Source: Planctomycetota bacterium
Lineage (GTDB): Bacteria > Planctomycetota > JAJSAM01 > JAJVHW01
DNA: 42,818 nt
Assembly (NCBI GenBank): GCA_022072415.1
Contig: JAJVHW010000158.1
Coordinates: forward strand, 1-42,818
Direction of reading: 5' to 3'
Part shown: positions 21,987 to 30,365 of the stretch, piece by piece
Position numbering within the stretch: position 1 is the stretch's first letter
Layout: every line of letters begins with the position of its first letter
Program-made: the position numbers and the translations under genes
Notes under the pieces: model-generated
Told to the model about the DNA's origin: nothing
What the model saw: the letters and a program-made list of their open reading frames with translations, nothing else
Databases searched by the model: none

Positions 21987-23350
21987 AGCGGCAACTCCTA
22001 GTGGGCCGCTTCGGCCCTGACGATCGCCTAGATGTGACGGCGGGCGCCGATGAGCAGAGAACCTACCTGCAACTCGTCGCCGGCGAGAAGTCCCTGGGTC
22101 ATGGCATCGGTGGCGCGCTCACCAGCCTGAAGAAGATCGGCGTGTTTCCCTCGGAGATCGGCATCGACCTGCTGGTGCTGGCCGCTCATATCCATGCGGC
22201 GGACACGCGCATCTCTCGTACCGAGCAGTCGCAGGACTCGTGGACACGCGAGATACGGCTGGTCGTTCCGGTCAGCGATCCGGCTCGCTGGGGCGCAGCA
22301 GCACCGACGCTCCAGAAATCTCTGGACTTCTTGACGGGCGATCGCTGGACGATCGGCTTCAGGGCACGTCCGACTCGATTCGCGACAATCGCCCAAGCGG
22401 CACCTCCGAGTCTGATCACTCCCCCCTTCGATTCCGTCAGCCTGTTCTCAGGGGGATTGGACAGCCTGATTGGTGCCATCGACTTGCTGGAGGATAGTGC
22501 CACGCCATTGCTGGTCAGTCACTTCGGCGAAGGCGCGACGAGCGACGCTCAGAGCAAGTTGTTCGCAGGTTTGAAGAAGCATTACAACAAGTCGCCTTTC
22601 GAGCGTTTGCGGGTCGGGATGGCCTTCGTGGATGGCCTTGTGGAAGATGTCGGCTCAGAGAACAGCACGCGCGGCAGATCGTTCCTGTTCTTCGCTCTCG
22701 GGGTGTTCGCTGGCACTGGGTTGGGACGCCGTTTTGTCCTGCGCGTCCCGGAGAATGGGCTGATCGCTCTGAATGTGCCTTTGGATCCTTTGCGGCTGGG
22801 CTCGAACAGCACCCGGACTACGCACCCTTATTACATGGCAAGGTGGAACGATCTGCTCGGCGCACTCGGCATAGACGGCGAGATCCGGAATCCTTACTGG
22901 GACAAGACTAAGGGCGAGATGGCCGCAGCCTGCCGCAACCCAGCCCTCTTGAGGAAGCTGGCGACAGATTCGTTGTCGTGCTCGTCCCCCGCCAAGGCCC
23001 GATGGCTAGGACATGGCATCGAGCACTGTGGCTATTGCCTGCCATGCCTGATCCGCCGCGCAGCATTGACGGCAGCATGGGGTACGGGGAACGACCCGAC
23101 AACTTACACCGTGCCGGACCTTCACGCGCAGCCGCTGGACACGCGCCAAGCGACCGGAGTGCAGGTCAGGTCGTTTCAGTACGCTATCGAACGCTTGAAA
23201 GGGAAGCCGCAGCTTGCGAATCTCTTGATCCACAAACCCGGCTCGCTTGCTGATGAAGCCGCGCATCTGGATCAGCTTGCCGACGTCTACCGGCGCGGCC
23301 TTGGCGAAGTTGCACGGATCATCGACGGCGCCGAGGCGAGACCGAGCTGA
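21983..23350 (+). CDS. qatC: QatC, QueC-like nucleotide-modifying enzyme
   Basis: The PP-loop ATP-pyrophosphatase motif SGGLDS is at 156-161, as in QueC, which builds the 7-cyano-7-deazaguanine base. Toward the C-terminus (about 332-356) is a zinc site with one cysteine followed by HCGYCLPC, also as in QueC. Unlike housekeeping QueC (about 230 residues), this protein has an extra N-terminal domain of about 150 residues and no queuosine genes nearby, so it is the defence paralogue. Start and stop are fixed by the ATGA overlap with QatB and a 13-base gap to QatD. Its substrate in defence is not established. Confidence 0.92.
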   Translation: MKRQLLVGRFGPDDRLDVTAGADEQRTYLQLVAGEKSLGHGIGGALTSLKKIGVFPSEIGIDLLVLAAHIHAADTRISRTEQSQDSWTREIRLVVPVSDPARWGAAAPTLQKSLDFLTGDRWTIGFRARPTRFATIAQAAPPSLITPPFDSVSLFSGGLDSLIGAIDLLEDSATPLLVSHFGEGATSDAQSKLFAGLKKHYNKSPFERLRVGMAFVDGLVEDVGSENSTRGRSFLFFALGVFAGTGLGRRFVLRVPENGLIALNVPLDPLRLGSNSTRTTHPYYMARWNDLLGALGIDGEIRNPYWDKTKGEMAAACRNPALLRKLATDSLSCSSPAKARWLGHGIEHCGYCLPCLIRRAALTAAWGTGNDPTTYTVPDLHAQPLDTRQATGVQVRSFQYAIERLKGKPQLANLLIHKPGSLADEAAHLDQLADVYRRGLGEVARIIDGAEARPS

Positions 23351-23363
23351 CGGAGGTGCGTGC

Positions 23364-24116
23364 ATGATCGCCACCGCCGGCCTTGTGGACTTCCACTGCC
23401 ACCTTGATCTCTACCCAGACCATGCTGCAGCGGTTCAGGATGCAGAGACGGCCGGTGTGTTCACGCTCGCGGTAACGACGACACCTCGCGCCTGGCCTCG
23501 CAATCACGAACTCGCACAGTGCACGAAACATGTTCGAGCGGCGCTGGGCCTGCACCCGCAGTTGGTCGCGGAGCGTGAAAACGAGATCGAGCTATGGGAC
23601 CGGCACCTTGCGGAGACGCGCTATGTCGGTGAGGTCGGGTTAGACGCCGGCCCCCGGTTCTTCAAGTCGCTCGATGCGCAGAAGCGCGTGTTCCAGCACG
23701 TATTGCAGCGTTGCGCTCAGGCCGGCGACAAGATCATCACTGTCCATAGTATCCGCGCAGCCAAGGCCGTACTCGATCTTGTCGAGGCGCATCTGCCGCC
23801 GGAGCGCGGCAAGATCGTTCTCCATTGGTTTACGGGGACGAAGAGTGAGACGAAACGAGCCTTGGAATTGGGCTGCTATTTCTCAATCAATGCGGCCATG
23901 CTACACAATGAACGGCATACGTCGATGGTTCAGGAGATTCCGTTGGATAGATTACTTACTGAAACGGATGGACCGTTCACAAGTGTCGGCGAGAGATGCT
24001 CAAATCCTTCTGATGTTGCTTTGGTTGTCGAGGCACTTGGTAGGTTGTACCAACTCCCAGCCAAGCAAGTTGCCAAGTCAGTTCGCGACAATTTGCGGGA
24101 CTTGGTGAGTGAATAG
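23364..24116 (+). CDS. qatD: QatD, TatD-family metal-dependent nuclease
   Basis: All TatD metal ligands can be seen: HxH in DFHCHLD (H11, H13), Glu in GEVGLD (about residue 91), His in VHS (about 127), His in LHWF (about 154) and Asp in TETDGP (about 201). The protein is therefore a TIM-barrel DNase. The ATG at 23364 behind GGAGGTG is clearly the start; a longer frame upstream overlaps QatC. At 250 residues it has normal TatD length. It completes the QatABCD set and is the likely DNA-cleaving member. The stretch 24117-24325 after it holds no gene; a short GTCTGT/ACAGAC hairpin lies just after the stop. Confidence 0.92.
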   Translation: MIATAGLVDFHCHLDLYPDHAAAVQDAETAGVFTLAVTTTPRAWPRNHELAQCTKHVRAALGLHPQLVAERENEIELWDRHLAETRYVGEVGLDAGPRFFKSLDAQKRVFQHVLQRCAQAGDKIITVHSIRAAKAVLDLVEAHLPPERGKIVLHWFTGTKSETKRALELGCYFSINAAMLHNERHTSMVQEIPLDRLLTETDGPFTSVGERCSNPSDVALVVEALGRLYQLPAKQVAKSVRDNLRDLVSE

Positions 24117-24325
24117 GTATGTCTGTTTGACAGACCATTCCGGACATCGGAGTCGTGCTGTCTAACGTCATCAATGGCCAACCAGAAGTCCTCAATGATT
24201 CAATCGTGAGAGTCGGTTGCTGATCGCAAACGGACATCCCGCGTCATAGCCAAGCAAAACGATAAACGGGTTACACCCATCATCAGGCCCGCCCGTCCCG
24301 GAAAACTCCGCCGCCTTCGACCGCC

Positions 24326-26263
24326 CTACTTCTTCCGCGTCGCAAAAATCATCTGTGCCGCGGTCCACACCTCCGAGAAATCCGCCCCCGAATCCGCGCC
24401 GGGGCTGACGCGCTGCAGCGCGGCGTGCATCAGGCAGAGCAGCTCCAGCCCGCTGAAGCGCTCGCTGCCGAAGGCGGAGAGGCTGTGGAGCTTCTCCGGC
24501 GAATCCAAGTCTAGGCCGGTGGTGCCCTTCAATGCGGCCTCGGCGGCGATCTGCGCGACTTCCTGCTCGTCGCGCCCGTCGAGGCGCTCCAGCGCCGCCA
24601 AGAGGCACATCAGCGCGGCCGGCGAGTCTATCCTGAGGGACTGCGCCGGCGGCTCGCTTGCCGCCGGCCCGCCCGGCCCGCTGTCGGCCTGCCAAACGTA
24701 CCAAGCGCGCACGCCGAGCTGCGAGGCGAATTCATCGACAAGGTCGTATTCAGCGCCGGGAGCGATGCCGCCGGCTTCGGCGTCACGGAAGGCTGCGTAT
24801 AAACGCTCCGCCTTGCCAAGGCAGCCGAACGGCCGGTAGGCCTCGATGTAGTCGAGCGCGCCGCCCGAGAGGTCGCGCAGGAACAGCGCGGCGGCGACGT
24901 TGAGCGCGTCGTTCACCGAGAGGATCCGCTCCGGCGTGATCTGGCGAATCTCGCGGTGGGTAGACAGGGCCGCCGCCTCGCGCGCCAAGGTGTCGAGGGA
25001 GATGAACTGCGCCTCGCGCAGGGCTGGGAGTTCGCGCGCCAAGCGCGATTCGATCGCCATGTCGATGGGGGCGTTGAAGAGCAGGCCGGCAGCGCCTTCG
25101 AGGAGCTGCGCCGCCAGCGCGGCGAGGCGCTCGGCGGAATGCCCCTGGCGGGCGATGCGGCGGAGGTCCGGCTCCATCTGGCGCAGCGCCTTGCGGCGCG
25201 TCTCGTCGTTAATGGTGAACCAGCGGTTGCGGCCGAGGGCGCGCGCTTTCGCCTCGAAGTCGATGTGCGTCGCCTCGTGGGCGAGGACGTGGTGCCAGGC
25301 CGGCTCGGGGTAGCCGCGGCGCAGTCGCACCAGGTGGTGGTCGCGCCCCTTCTTCCAGGCCATCTGCGTCTGCGCGGCGTAGTTCTCCGGGAAGTCGGCC
25401 CATTCCTCGCGCACGGGGAAGCCCGAACGCTCCGCGATGCCGGCGAGCCAGGCGCGCACGGCGGCGAGGCTCTCCCCGCTGCGGACTTCGGCCAGCCTCG
25501 TCGTGATCTCGCGCCAGAGGCTGCGGGCGTTGGCGAACACCGGGCGGGAGCGCGCGTCCTGCACTTCCGCCCTGCCGAACAGGATGCCGAGGCGCTCCAG
25601 CGCCTCCTCGTCGCGGCCCTGGGTGGAGAGCGCCAGGGCCCAGCCGTAGTGGGCGTTGGCGAAGTCGGGCTTGGCCTCCAGGGCCTTGCTGAACCACGCT
25701 ACCGCCGCAGCAAGATCGCCGCGCTCCATGGCGATGCCGCCGAGCGAGTTCATCGCCCAGGGGTCTTTCGCGTCGATCTCGTGGGCCTTGGCGAGCAGGC
25801 CCTCGGCGGCGTCGAGCTTGCCCGGCTCGCGCACCAGGGCGTTGCCCAGCACCACGTAGGGCCAAGCGTCCTTCGGGTCGAGCAGAGCGGCCTCCACCAG
25901 GTGCTGGCGCGCCTGCTCCGTCTCGCCCAGCTCCATCAGCGCCATACCGAGGTTGCGGTAGGCCGGCGTGCTGGACGGGTCCAGATCGAGCACGCGCTCA
26001 AGGATGCCGGCGGCCTTGCGGTACTCGCCCTGCCGGCAGCGCTGGATGCCCTTCTCCAGCAGGCGCGCGGCCTCCGCCTTGCCCTGCGCGGGCGGCTCGG
26101 GGAAGCGGATGGTGACCATGCCGCCGGCAATCTCGATCTGCGCGCCGGCGAGCAGGCGCGGGTGCTCGGCGCGCAGGCGGGCCACCAGCTCGGCCTCGGA
26201 CAGGCCTTCGAGGCCGCCGGCCGAGAACAGCTTGAGGTCGCGCAGCGGGATGTGGAAAATCAT
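24326..26263 (-). CDS. TPR protein with an HExxH metalloprotease-like motif
   Basis: Residues about 65-235 contain tetratricopeptide repeats (phrases such as AYRNLGMALMELGE and AHYGWALALSTQGRDEEAL), suited to protein binding. At about 325-333 the sequence AHEATHIDFE carries HExxH, the zinc-binding motif of many metallopeptidases. About 300 further residues are mostly helical. The start at 26263 is divergent from the next gene with only 76 bases between. There is no signal peptide, so it is probably cytoplasmic. I read it as a TPR-guided peptidase or an enzyme-dead relative; a third ligand downstream is not certain. Its target is unknown. Confidence 0.72.
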   Translation of the reverse strand: MIFHIPLRDLKLFSAGGLEGLSEAELVARLRAEHPRLLAGAQIEIAGGMVTIRFPEPPAQGKAEAARLLEKGIQRCRQGEYRKAAGILERVLDLDPSSTPAYRNLGMALMELGETEQARQHLVEAALLDPKDAWPYVVLGNALVREPGKLDAAEGLLAKAHEIDAKDPWAMNSLGGIAMERGDLAAAVAWFSKALEAKPDFANAHYGWALALSTQGRDEEALERLGILFGRAEVQDARSRPVFANARSLWREITTRLAEVRSGESLAAVRAWLAGIAERSGFPVREEWADFPENYAAQTQMAWKKGRDHHLVRLRRGYPEPAWHHVLAHEATHIDFEAKARALGRNRWFTINDETRRKALRQMEPDLRRIARQGHSAERLAALAAQLLEGAAGLLFNAPIDMAIESRLARELPALREAQFISLDTLAREAAALSTHREIRQITPERILSVNDALNVAAALFLRDLSGGALDYIEAYRPFGCLGKAERLYAAFRDAEAGGIAPGAEYDLVDEFASQLGVRAWYVWQADSGPGGPAASEPPAQSLRIDSPAALMCLLAALERLDGRDEQEVAQIAAEAALKGTTGLDLDSPEKLHSLSAFGSERFSGLELLCLMHAALQRVSPGADSGADFSEVWTAAQMIFATRKK

Positions 26264-26339
26264 CTGGCGGTCATGTCGGGCAATGTGCGATTATCGCCGA
26301 TGCCCGGCTGCCGCGCCGGACCAGCCGCCCGAGCCGACC

Positions 26340-26852
26340 ATGAAACTGCCCGAACCCTACCTGGAAGTCGTCCTGCCCTTCATCGAGAAAGCCCGCGGCT
26401 TCCTGGAGAAGGGGGAAAGCCTTTCCACCATCGCCTTCGTCGGCAACTTCGCCTCCGGCCGGTTGGTCCCCGTCGTCATCGACACCGCCTCCGACGAGGC
26501 GAAGGACAACGCCGCCCTGGCGATCCGCATCGCGGCGGAGAGCGTCGAGGCGGATTTCGTTTTCACGGTGATGGAAGGCTGGGGCCTGCCGAAGGACAAG
26601 GTGGCGCGCTACGAGGAGATCATCGAGCGCTACGGCTCGATCGGCGCCTGCCCGTGGAAGGTGGACACCGCCAACTTCATGCTGGAGACGCGCCACGGCG
26701 TGTGGGGCGCGCAGGTGCCACTCAAGCCCAAGCCGCCCTCGAAGAAGCGGCGCACCTTCGCCACGCCGGTGAACCTCTCGTTCATGGACGGTGTCGAGGG
26801 CCGCTTTGTCGGCCTGCTGCCGGACAGGGAACCGTCCGGCACCCTGCACTGA
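26340..26852 (+). CDS. Unrecognised protein, 170 residues
   Basis: I do not recognise the family. The protein is soluble, with alternating strand-like and helical stretches (STIAFVGNF, LVPVVIDTA, EADFVFTVMEGWGLP) that suggest a compact alpha/beta fold, and a basic linker KPKPPSKKRR near residue 132. It starts at the ATG at 26340, divergent from the TPR peptidase gene, and is followed 7 bases later by another small gene on the same strand, so the pair is an operon. Confidence 0.7.
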   Translation: MKLPEPYLEVVLPFIEKARGFLEKGESLSTIAFVGNFASGRLVPVVIDTASDEAKDNAALAIRIAAESVEADFVFTVMEGWGLPKDKVARYEEIIERYGSIGACPWKVDTANFMLETRHGVWGAQVPLKPKPPSKKRRTFATPVNLSFMDGVEGRFVGLLPDREPSGTLH

Positions 26853-26859
26853 TCCTGCC

Positions 26860-27162
26860 ATGAGACTGAAAGACGTCGACATCATCGAGGGTGGCGCCAC
26901 CGGCGAGCCGGCCTATTTCGAAGCCCTGCAGCGCGCCATCAACGGCGGCGAGGGATGGAAGTTCCAGGGCAGCTACGGCCGCGCAATGATGGCCGCCATC
27001 GAGGAAGGCCGCTGCCTGCTCGGGCCGCAGCCGGCGCAGGACGCCTGGGGCAACCGCATTCCGAGCCGCGCCGAGGTGGAGCCCGGGACGAAGGGGTCGC
27101 GCGAGTTCGTGGCGGCGCGGCAGGGGGAGGCATGGGCTGCGAGGATGGAGGGAATTGCCTGA
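26860..27162 (+). CDS. Unrecognised small protein, 100 residues
   Basis: The protein begins MRLKDVDIIEGGATGEPAYF and is rich in Gly, Glu and Arg, with a probable helix (EGWKFQGSYGRAMMAAIEEG) and a Pro-containing middle (DAWGNRIPSRAEVEPG). There is no signal peptide and no motif I know. It begins 7 bases after the preceding stop and ends 34 bases before a strong terminator, so it is the last gene of a two-gene operon. Confidence 0.65.
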   Translation: MRLKDVDIIEGGATGEPAYFEALQRAINGGEGWKFQGSYGRAMMAAIEEGRCLLGPQPAQDAWGNRIPSRAEVEPGTKGSREFVAARQGEAWAARMEGIA

Positions 27163-27196
27163 CTGTGTTGAGTGCAGACAGGGAGCGGGCCTAGCG

Positions 27197-27227
27197 AGCC
27201 CCAGCACCTAACTTAGGTGCTGGGGCT
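27197..27227. terminator. Near-perfect terminator hairpin ending the small operon
   Basis: AGCCCCAGCACCTAA is followed after one base by its exact complement, and TT follows the stem. It lies between the plus-strand pair of small genes and the convergent minus-strand integrase cassette, so it can stop transcription from both sides. Confidence 0.75.
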
Positions 27228-27259
27228 TCCGCCGAAATTGAACACAGTCCCATCGCAGA

Positions 27260-27466
27260 TTATCCAGCGCGGGAGACTTTGACTTGATGTTCCACCCAGC
27301 CATTTACTTCATCCAGCAGCCATCCCACCGCGCGTGCACCTAGCGGTACCTGCTTTGGGAATTGGTTGCATGCGATTTTTTGATAGATCGCGCTGCGGGA
27401 CAACCCGGTTTGGGAAATTACGTCTCCCATTCTGATGATTTTGCTGCGGTGATAATAAGCGTTCAC
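27260..27466 (-). CDS. AlpA-family excisionase-like regulator, 68 residues
   Basis: The protein has the AlpA pattern: RMGDVISQTGLSRSAIYQKI as a winged helix-turn-helix, then FPKQVPLGARAVGWLLDEV, where the phrases VPLG and RAVGW are diagnostic. AlpA-like proteins act as excisionases or activators of integrase genes in mobile elements. It lies 54 bases downstream of the integrase on the same strand, so it probably controls excision of the element that the integrase moves. Confidence 0.88.
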   Translation of the reverse strand: MNAYYHRSKIIRMGDVISQTGLSRSAIYQKIACNQFPKQVPLGARAVGWLLDEVNGWVEHQVKVSRAG

Positions 27467-27520
27467 AATCTGACTCCTAAGGGATTAAAGGTAGTCTCGT
27501 CGTCTCGTCGTCTGTAAAAC

Positions 27521-28510
27521 TCATTTCTTTTTTCGCAGCGCATGGCCGTGGCTGCCGTAGTAGCTGGTAGTCGCCTGCAGCCTGGAGTGCCCGAGGTCGC
27601 GCGAGATCTGGGTGCTGGCATCGCGGTGCGCGTCCGGATCGACGAGCTTCGGATCGACCCCGACAATCGGTGGTGGCAGTCCAGTGAGGTCCTGGTATTT
27701 CTCCTGCGAGTAGCCATGGCGCAACCCGTGGCTGGTGACCCCCAGATCAGTTTTGGTGACACCGAGCTTGCGGAGCAGGTAGTAGTAGTGAGCGCGGGCC
27801 TGCTTCCACGTGCGGTTTGGCCAACGGATCCGGCCGCCACGTCCCGCGGCCGCAAGGCGGCGCGCCCATTCGAAGGTCTCGCGCTTGTAGTCGGAGTCGA
27901 TGTCGACCCGGCGCAGTCTGCCGCCCTTGGTGCCCTCGTAGATCTCAAGCACCTTGCCGCTTTCGACCAGGCAGTAGGCCGGTCGCATCTCGATCGCCTC
28001 CTTCATCCTCAAGGCAAAGGCATCCTGCATGGACAGCATCAAGGCCAGACGCTCGTCAAGGGCGCGCGCCCGGGCGATGACCTCTTGGGCGATAACGCCG
28101 TTGGCCTCCCAGGCACGATTGACCTTGGCGGCCACACGGCGGGTGAGGTCCTTCCCCGGCAGGTAGTCGCGGATATCCTTGACCATCCCGTCCTTACCGA
28201 TCCAGCGCGCGAAAGTGCGCAGGTAGGAGATCCGCGTATGCAGCACCTTGACGGTGACGCCTTCCTGGTCCCAGCGCTCCATAAGCATGAAGACGTGCCG
28301 GTTGCCGAGGTTGCGCGGCGAGGGCAGACGCACGCCCATGTCCCACAACTGGGCAAAGGCCATCCGGATGATCAGGGCCCGGTCGTACTGAGTGTGGGCG
28401 GAGCACACGCCTTTCTTTCGCGCCGCCCGGTAGGCATTGTTCTGGTCGAGGATCCGCTGCAGCTCGTTCCGGAAATCCGGCGGCAGCAGCTTGTCTGCGA
28501 GCGATTTCAT
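27521..28510 (-). CDS. Tyrosine integrase (Integrase_1 type), 329 residues
   Basis: An N-terminal SAM-like DNA-binding region (about 1-130) precedes the catalytic domain. The first catalytic Arg is in FALRMKEA (about 165), the HxxR box is SHGLRHGY (about 257-264), a GH pair follows (DLGHSRLQ, about 305), and the attacking Tyr is in TTSYYGSH (about 314-318). These identify a tyrosine recombinase of the class found in integrative elements. The ATG at 28510 follows AGGAGCT; a longer frame from 28549 lacks a site. A 56-codon gene lies just upstream and an AlpA gene downstream on the same strand. No att sites could be identified. Confidence 0.9.
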   Translation of the reverse strand: MKSLADKLLPPDFRNELQRILDQNNAYRAARKKGVCSAHTQYDRALIIRMAFAQLWDMGVRLPSPRNLGNRHVFMLMERWDQEGVTVKVLHTRISYLRTFARWIGKDGMVKDIRDYLPGKDLTRRVAAKVNRAWEANGVIAQEVIARARALDERLALMLSMQDAFALRMKEAIEMRPAYCLVESGKVLEIYEGTKGGRLRRVDIDSDYKRETFEWARRLAAAGRGGRIRWPNRTWKQARAHYYYLLRKLGVTKTDLGVTSHGLRHGYSQEKYQDLTGLPPPIVGVDPKLVDPDAHRDASTQISRDLGHSRLQATTSYYGSHGHALRKKK

Positions 28511-28526
28511 CTTCAGCTCCTTTCTT

Positions 28527-28697
28527 CTAGTGAATGATCGGGACCACATCGGCGTCCCAGTCTGGGACGGGCAGCGTGATCTCCTCGATGTCGTGCTCGA
28601 TGACCTGCATCTCGTCCGTCAGGGACGGAAACGGAGGCAGGACGGCGCGCTCGACGGGGGGTTGGTCAAAGCGGTACTGCATGGACACGGCGTTCAT
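28527..28697 (-). CDS. Small acidic protein, 56 residues, upstream of the integrase
   Basis: Starting at the ATG at 28697, with AAGGAG nine bases upstream on the minus strand, the frame encodes 56 residues beginning MNAVSMQYRFDQPPVERA and ending in an acidic stretch rich in Ile and Asp (VIEHDIEEITLPVPDWDAD). It stops 16 bases before the integrase start, and its end includes the integrase ribosome site region, so the two are coupled. No known motif; it may be a directionality or regulatory partner of the integrase. The strong start signal and spacing are the main evidence. Confidence 0.65.
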   Translation of the reverse strand: MNAVSMQYRFDQPPVERAVLPPFPSLTDEMQVIEHDIEEITLPVPDWDADVVPIIH

Positions 28698-29365
28698 AAA
28701 AAGCTCCTTAAGTCGGTTGATCGATCACTCTCGGGCCGGCGGTCGGTCGCGCCGGCGACAGGCAAAAGGCCTCCTCCGCGCGCGAGCCTGCGCACGGAAG
28801 TCTTCAATTCGGTTCGGTGGGAAATGGCGGGTGGTTAGAAATGTCTTACGGTTGGCGCACGCATTCGCCCATTTCGAGGCAATGCGGCAGCGACTACGAT
28901 CACATCGTGTCGCTCGAATCGGCTGCCCGAACGCTCGCAGCGTCGGTACAGGTCGCCATCACATGGCGGGGAGCACCCCCAAAAGAAGGAACCCCCAGGG
29001 AATATTTCACCCCCGATCCGTCCGTCCACGGCCACCTCACAGGCGCCGCGGGTTGGCTGCTGCACGAATCTCATTCGCGCCAGGCTTCAAATCTCGTGTC
29101 GAAGCCCACAACCACATTCATGGAATCGCCCCTTGCCCACCTGGGATTTACAGCTCCTGCCAACGGAGCCACCGGGTGCTCTTTGGGTGAGCGCCAGAAT
29201 CCCTCATGGATTCCCAGCCTCACAGGGCGTCCTAACAGGACACCGAGCGTGCGATTCCTTCAAATTGATTGCCAGGAGCAGATGCGTGTTCGTTCCGGAC
29301 CGCCGGACCGCGCACGCATAGACGACTGGCTATGGATGTCCCCGCGATAGCGTCTGCGGAGGTGT

Positions 29366-29480
29366 GACGAGCGCGAAGCTCGTCTTCATTGGACGGGAAC
29401 TAGGCCCATCCGTGACGGCCATCTAAGGCCGGTGATTCGCACCGATGACTTCTCGGTGGGGTTTCAGGGGCTCGCCTGAA
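29366..29480. ncRNA. Run of five stem-loops, possible structured RNA (in the gene-free stretch 28698-29916)
   Basis: Five consecutive hairpins fit within 115 bases: GACGAGC/GCTCGTC (29366-29384), GGACGGG/CCCATCC with one mismatch, CGGCC/GGCCG (29416-29431), CACCGA/TCGGTG (29440-29458) and TTCAGG/CCTGAA (29463-29480). No protein gene covers the zone. Such density suggests a structured RNA or a single-stranded DNA feature such as a transfer or replication site. The strand is unknown. The rest of 28698-29916 has only short, unsupported frames; base composition falls toward AT after about 29.5 kb. Confidence 0.3.
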
Positions 29481-29916
29481 TTATGTGAGAGCCTGATCCC
29501 CATCCTGCAGGGACTGACATGGTTCCTCTCACGCTTCCACGTTCGCCGACAGGGCGAAAAAACTGCGGTGATCTTTACGCGCATCGACTACTTATCGACG
29601 CGAGCGAATTATTTTCTGAAACTCGCACAGATGTCAACCATCTTTTTTTCAACAGTTCGTACACTTGGATATCACCGTTTAATTGGTGCCGTAATTTCCT
29701 GAATCACATCACGAATCGATGTGCGTCACCGTTTAGCACTTGGTAGACCCCATGTTGAATCAATGCAAAGAACGTGCCCTATCCAGACAAGGAAGGTAGA
29801 GCGTTCCTCCTGCGTTTCACTCTCGAGGCAGCAGTGATGAGCGTCGCTACTTTCTAGGCCAGATGCGGTTCTGTGGATTCTCCCGGCCGCGTGGTGACTG
29901 AATAGCATTCTTTGGC

Positions 29917-30008
29917 TCGACACCTTTTTGGCACCTAATTGGCTCCGATTCGACACCTTTGTCGTTCCGCTTCATCCAGCCTGTCGCTTCGACACCTTTT
30001 TGGCACCT
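29917..30008. repeat. Iteron-like direct repeats upstream of a ParM remnant
   Basis: The 20-mer TCGACACCTTTTTGGCACCT occurs identically at 29917-29936 and 29989-30008, 72 bases apart, with a half copy TCGACACCTTT at 29950-29960 between them and a trailing GGCACCTTTT. Spaced short direct repeats of this sort are seen at plasmid origins (iterons) and at centromere-like sites bound by the partner protein of ParM/StbA. The decayed ParM-like start lies about 130 bases downstream. Confidence 0.55.
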
Positions 30009-30134
30009 TTTGAGCACTTTCTGCGGTTGCGGTACCAAAACCCGGGCAACCCCCCCCATCAGCGCGAGGGTTTCTTCATTGTCTCAATCCCTCCTAGCTC
30101 TGAAAATCATTCAAACAAACGTACGGAGCCTTAA

Positions 30135-30306
30135 ATGTCACAACCAGTCGTTCGCGCCATCGATGTCGGCTATGGCCAAGTTTAAATTCACGGACGGCCG
30201 CGATACCGCTACCGGCAGAATTCGGGTCGACAGCAGGGGGCCACTTGAAGGAAGGGGCCTATTGCCCTTTCAAAGTAGGTCCAGCTGGTGTGGTCATCAT
30301 GTGTAA
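30135..30306 (+). pseudogene. ParM/StbA-like plasmid-partition gene start, frameshifted remnant
   Basis: From the ATG at 30135 the frame reads MSQPVVRAIDVGYGQV and then hits TAA at 30183. Moving one base forward continues as KFTDGRDTATGRIRVDS. Joined, this matches the actin-like ATPase opening of ParM/StbA proteins (AIDVGYGxVKFT). One extra T in GTTTAAA breaks the frame, and similarity stops after about 35 codons, so only a fragment is left. It indicates that plasmid-type DNA contributed to this zone. The stretch from 30307 to 30365 holds nothing further. Confidence 0.5.
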
Positions 30307-30365
30307 CTACAAACTCCCAAAGATAATCACTACCAAAAGAAGCTCCTCAAAGTCGGCCGGGGCGG

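Noticed and set aside
21983-23350. Housekeeping QueC of queuosine synthesis
   Set aside because: The protein is twice the usual length, with an extra N-terminal domain, and sits between QatB and a TatD gene.
24956-26863. Open frame of 635 codons on the plus strand
   Set aside because: It is antisense to the TPR peptidase gene and overlaps the following real gene; Arg/Gly-rich shadow.
28817-29350. Open frame of 177 codons on the plus strand
   Set aside because: No ribosome site, no recognisable domain and irregular composition; I treat the zone as non-coding.
29917-30008. CRISPR array
   Set aside because: There are only two full copies with a half copy between them, spacers are of unequal length, and no cas genes are present.
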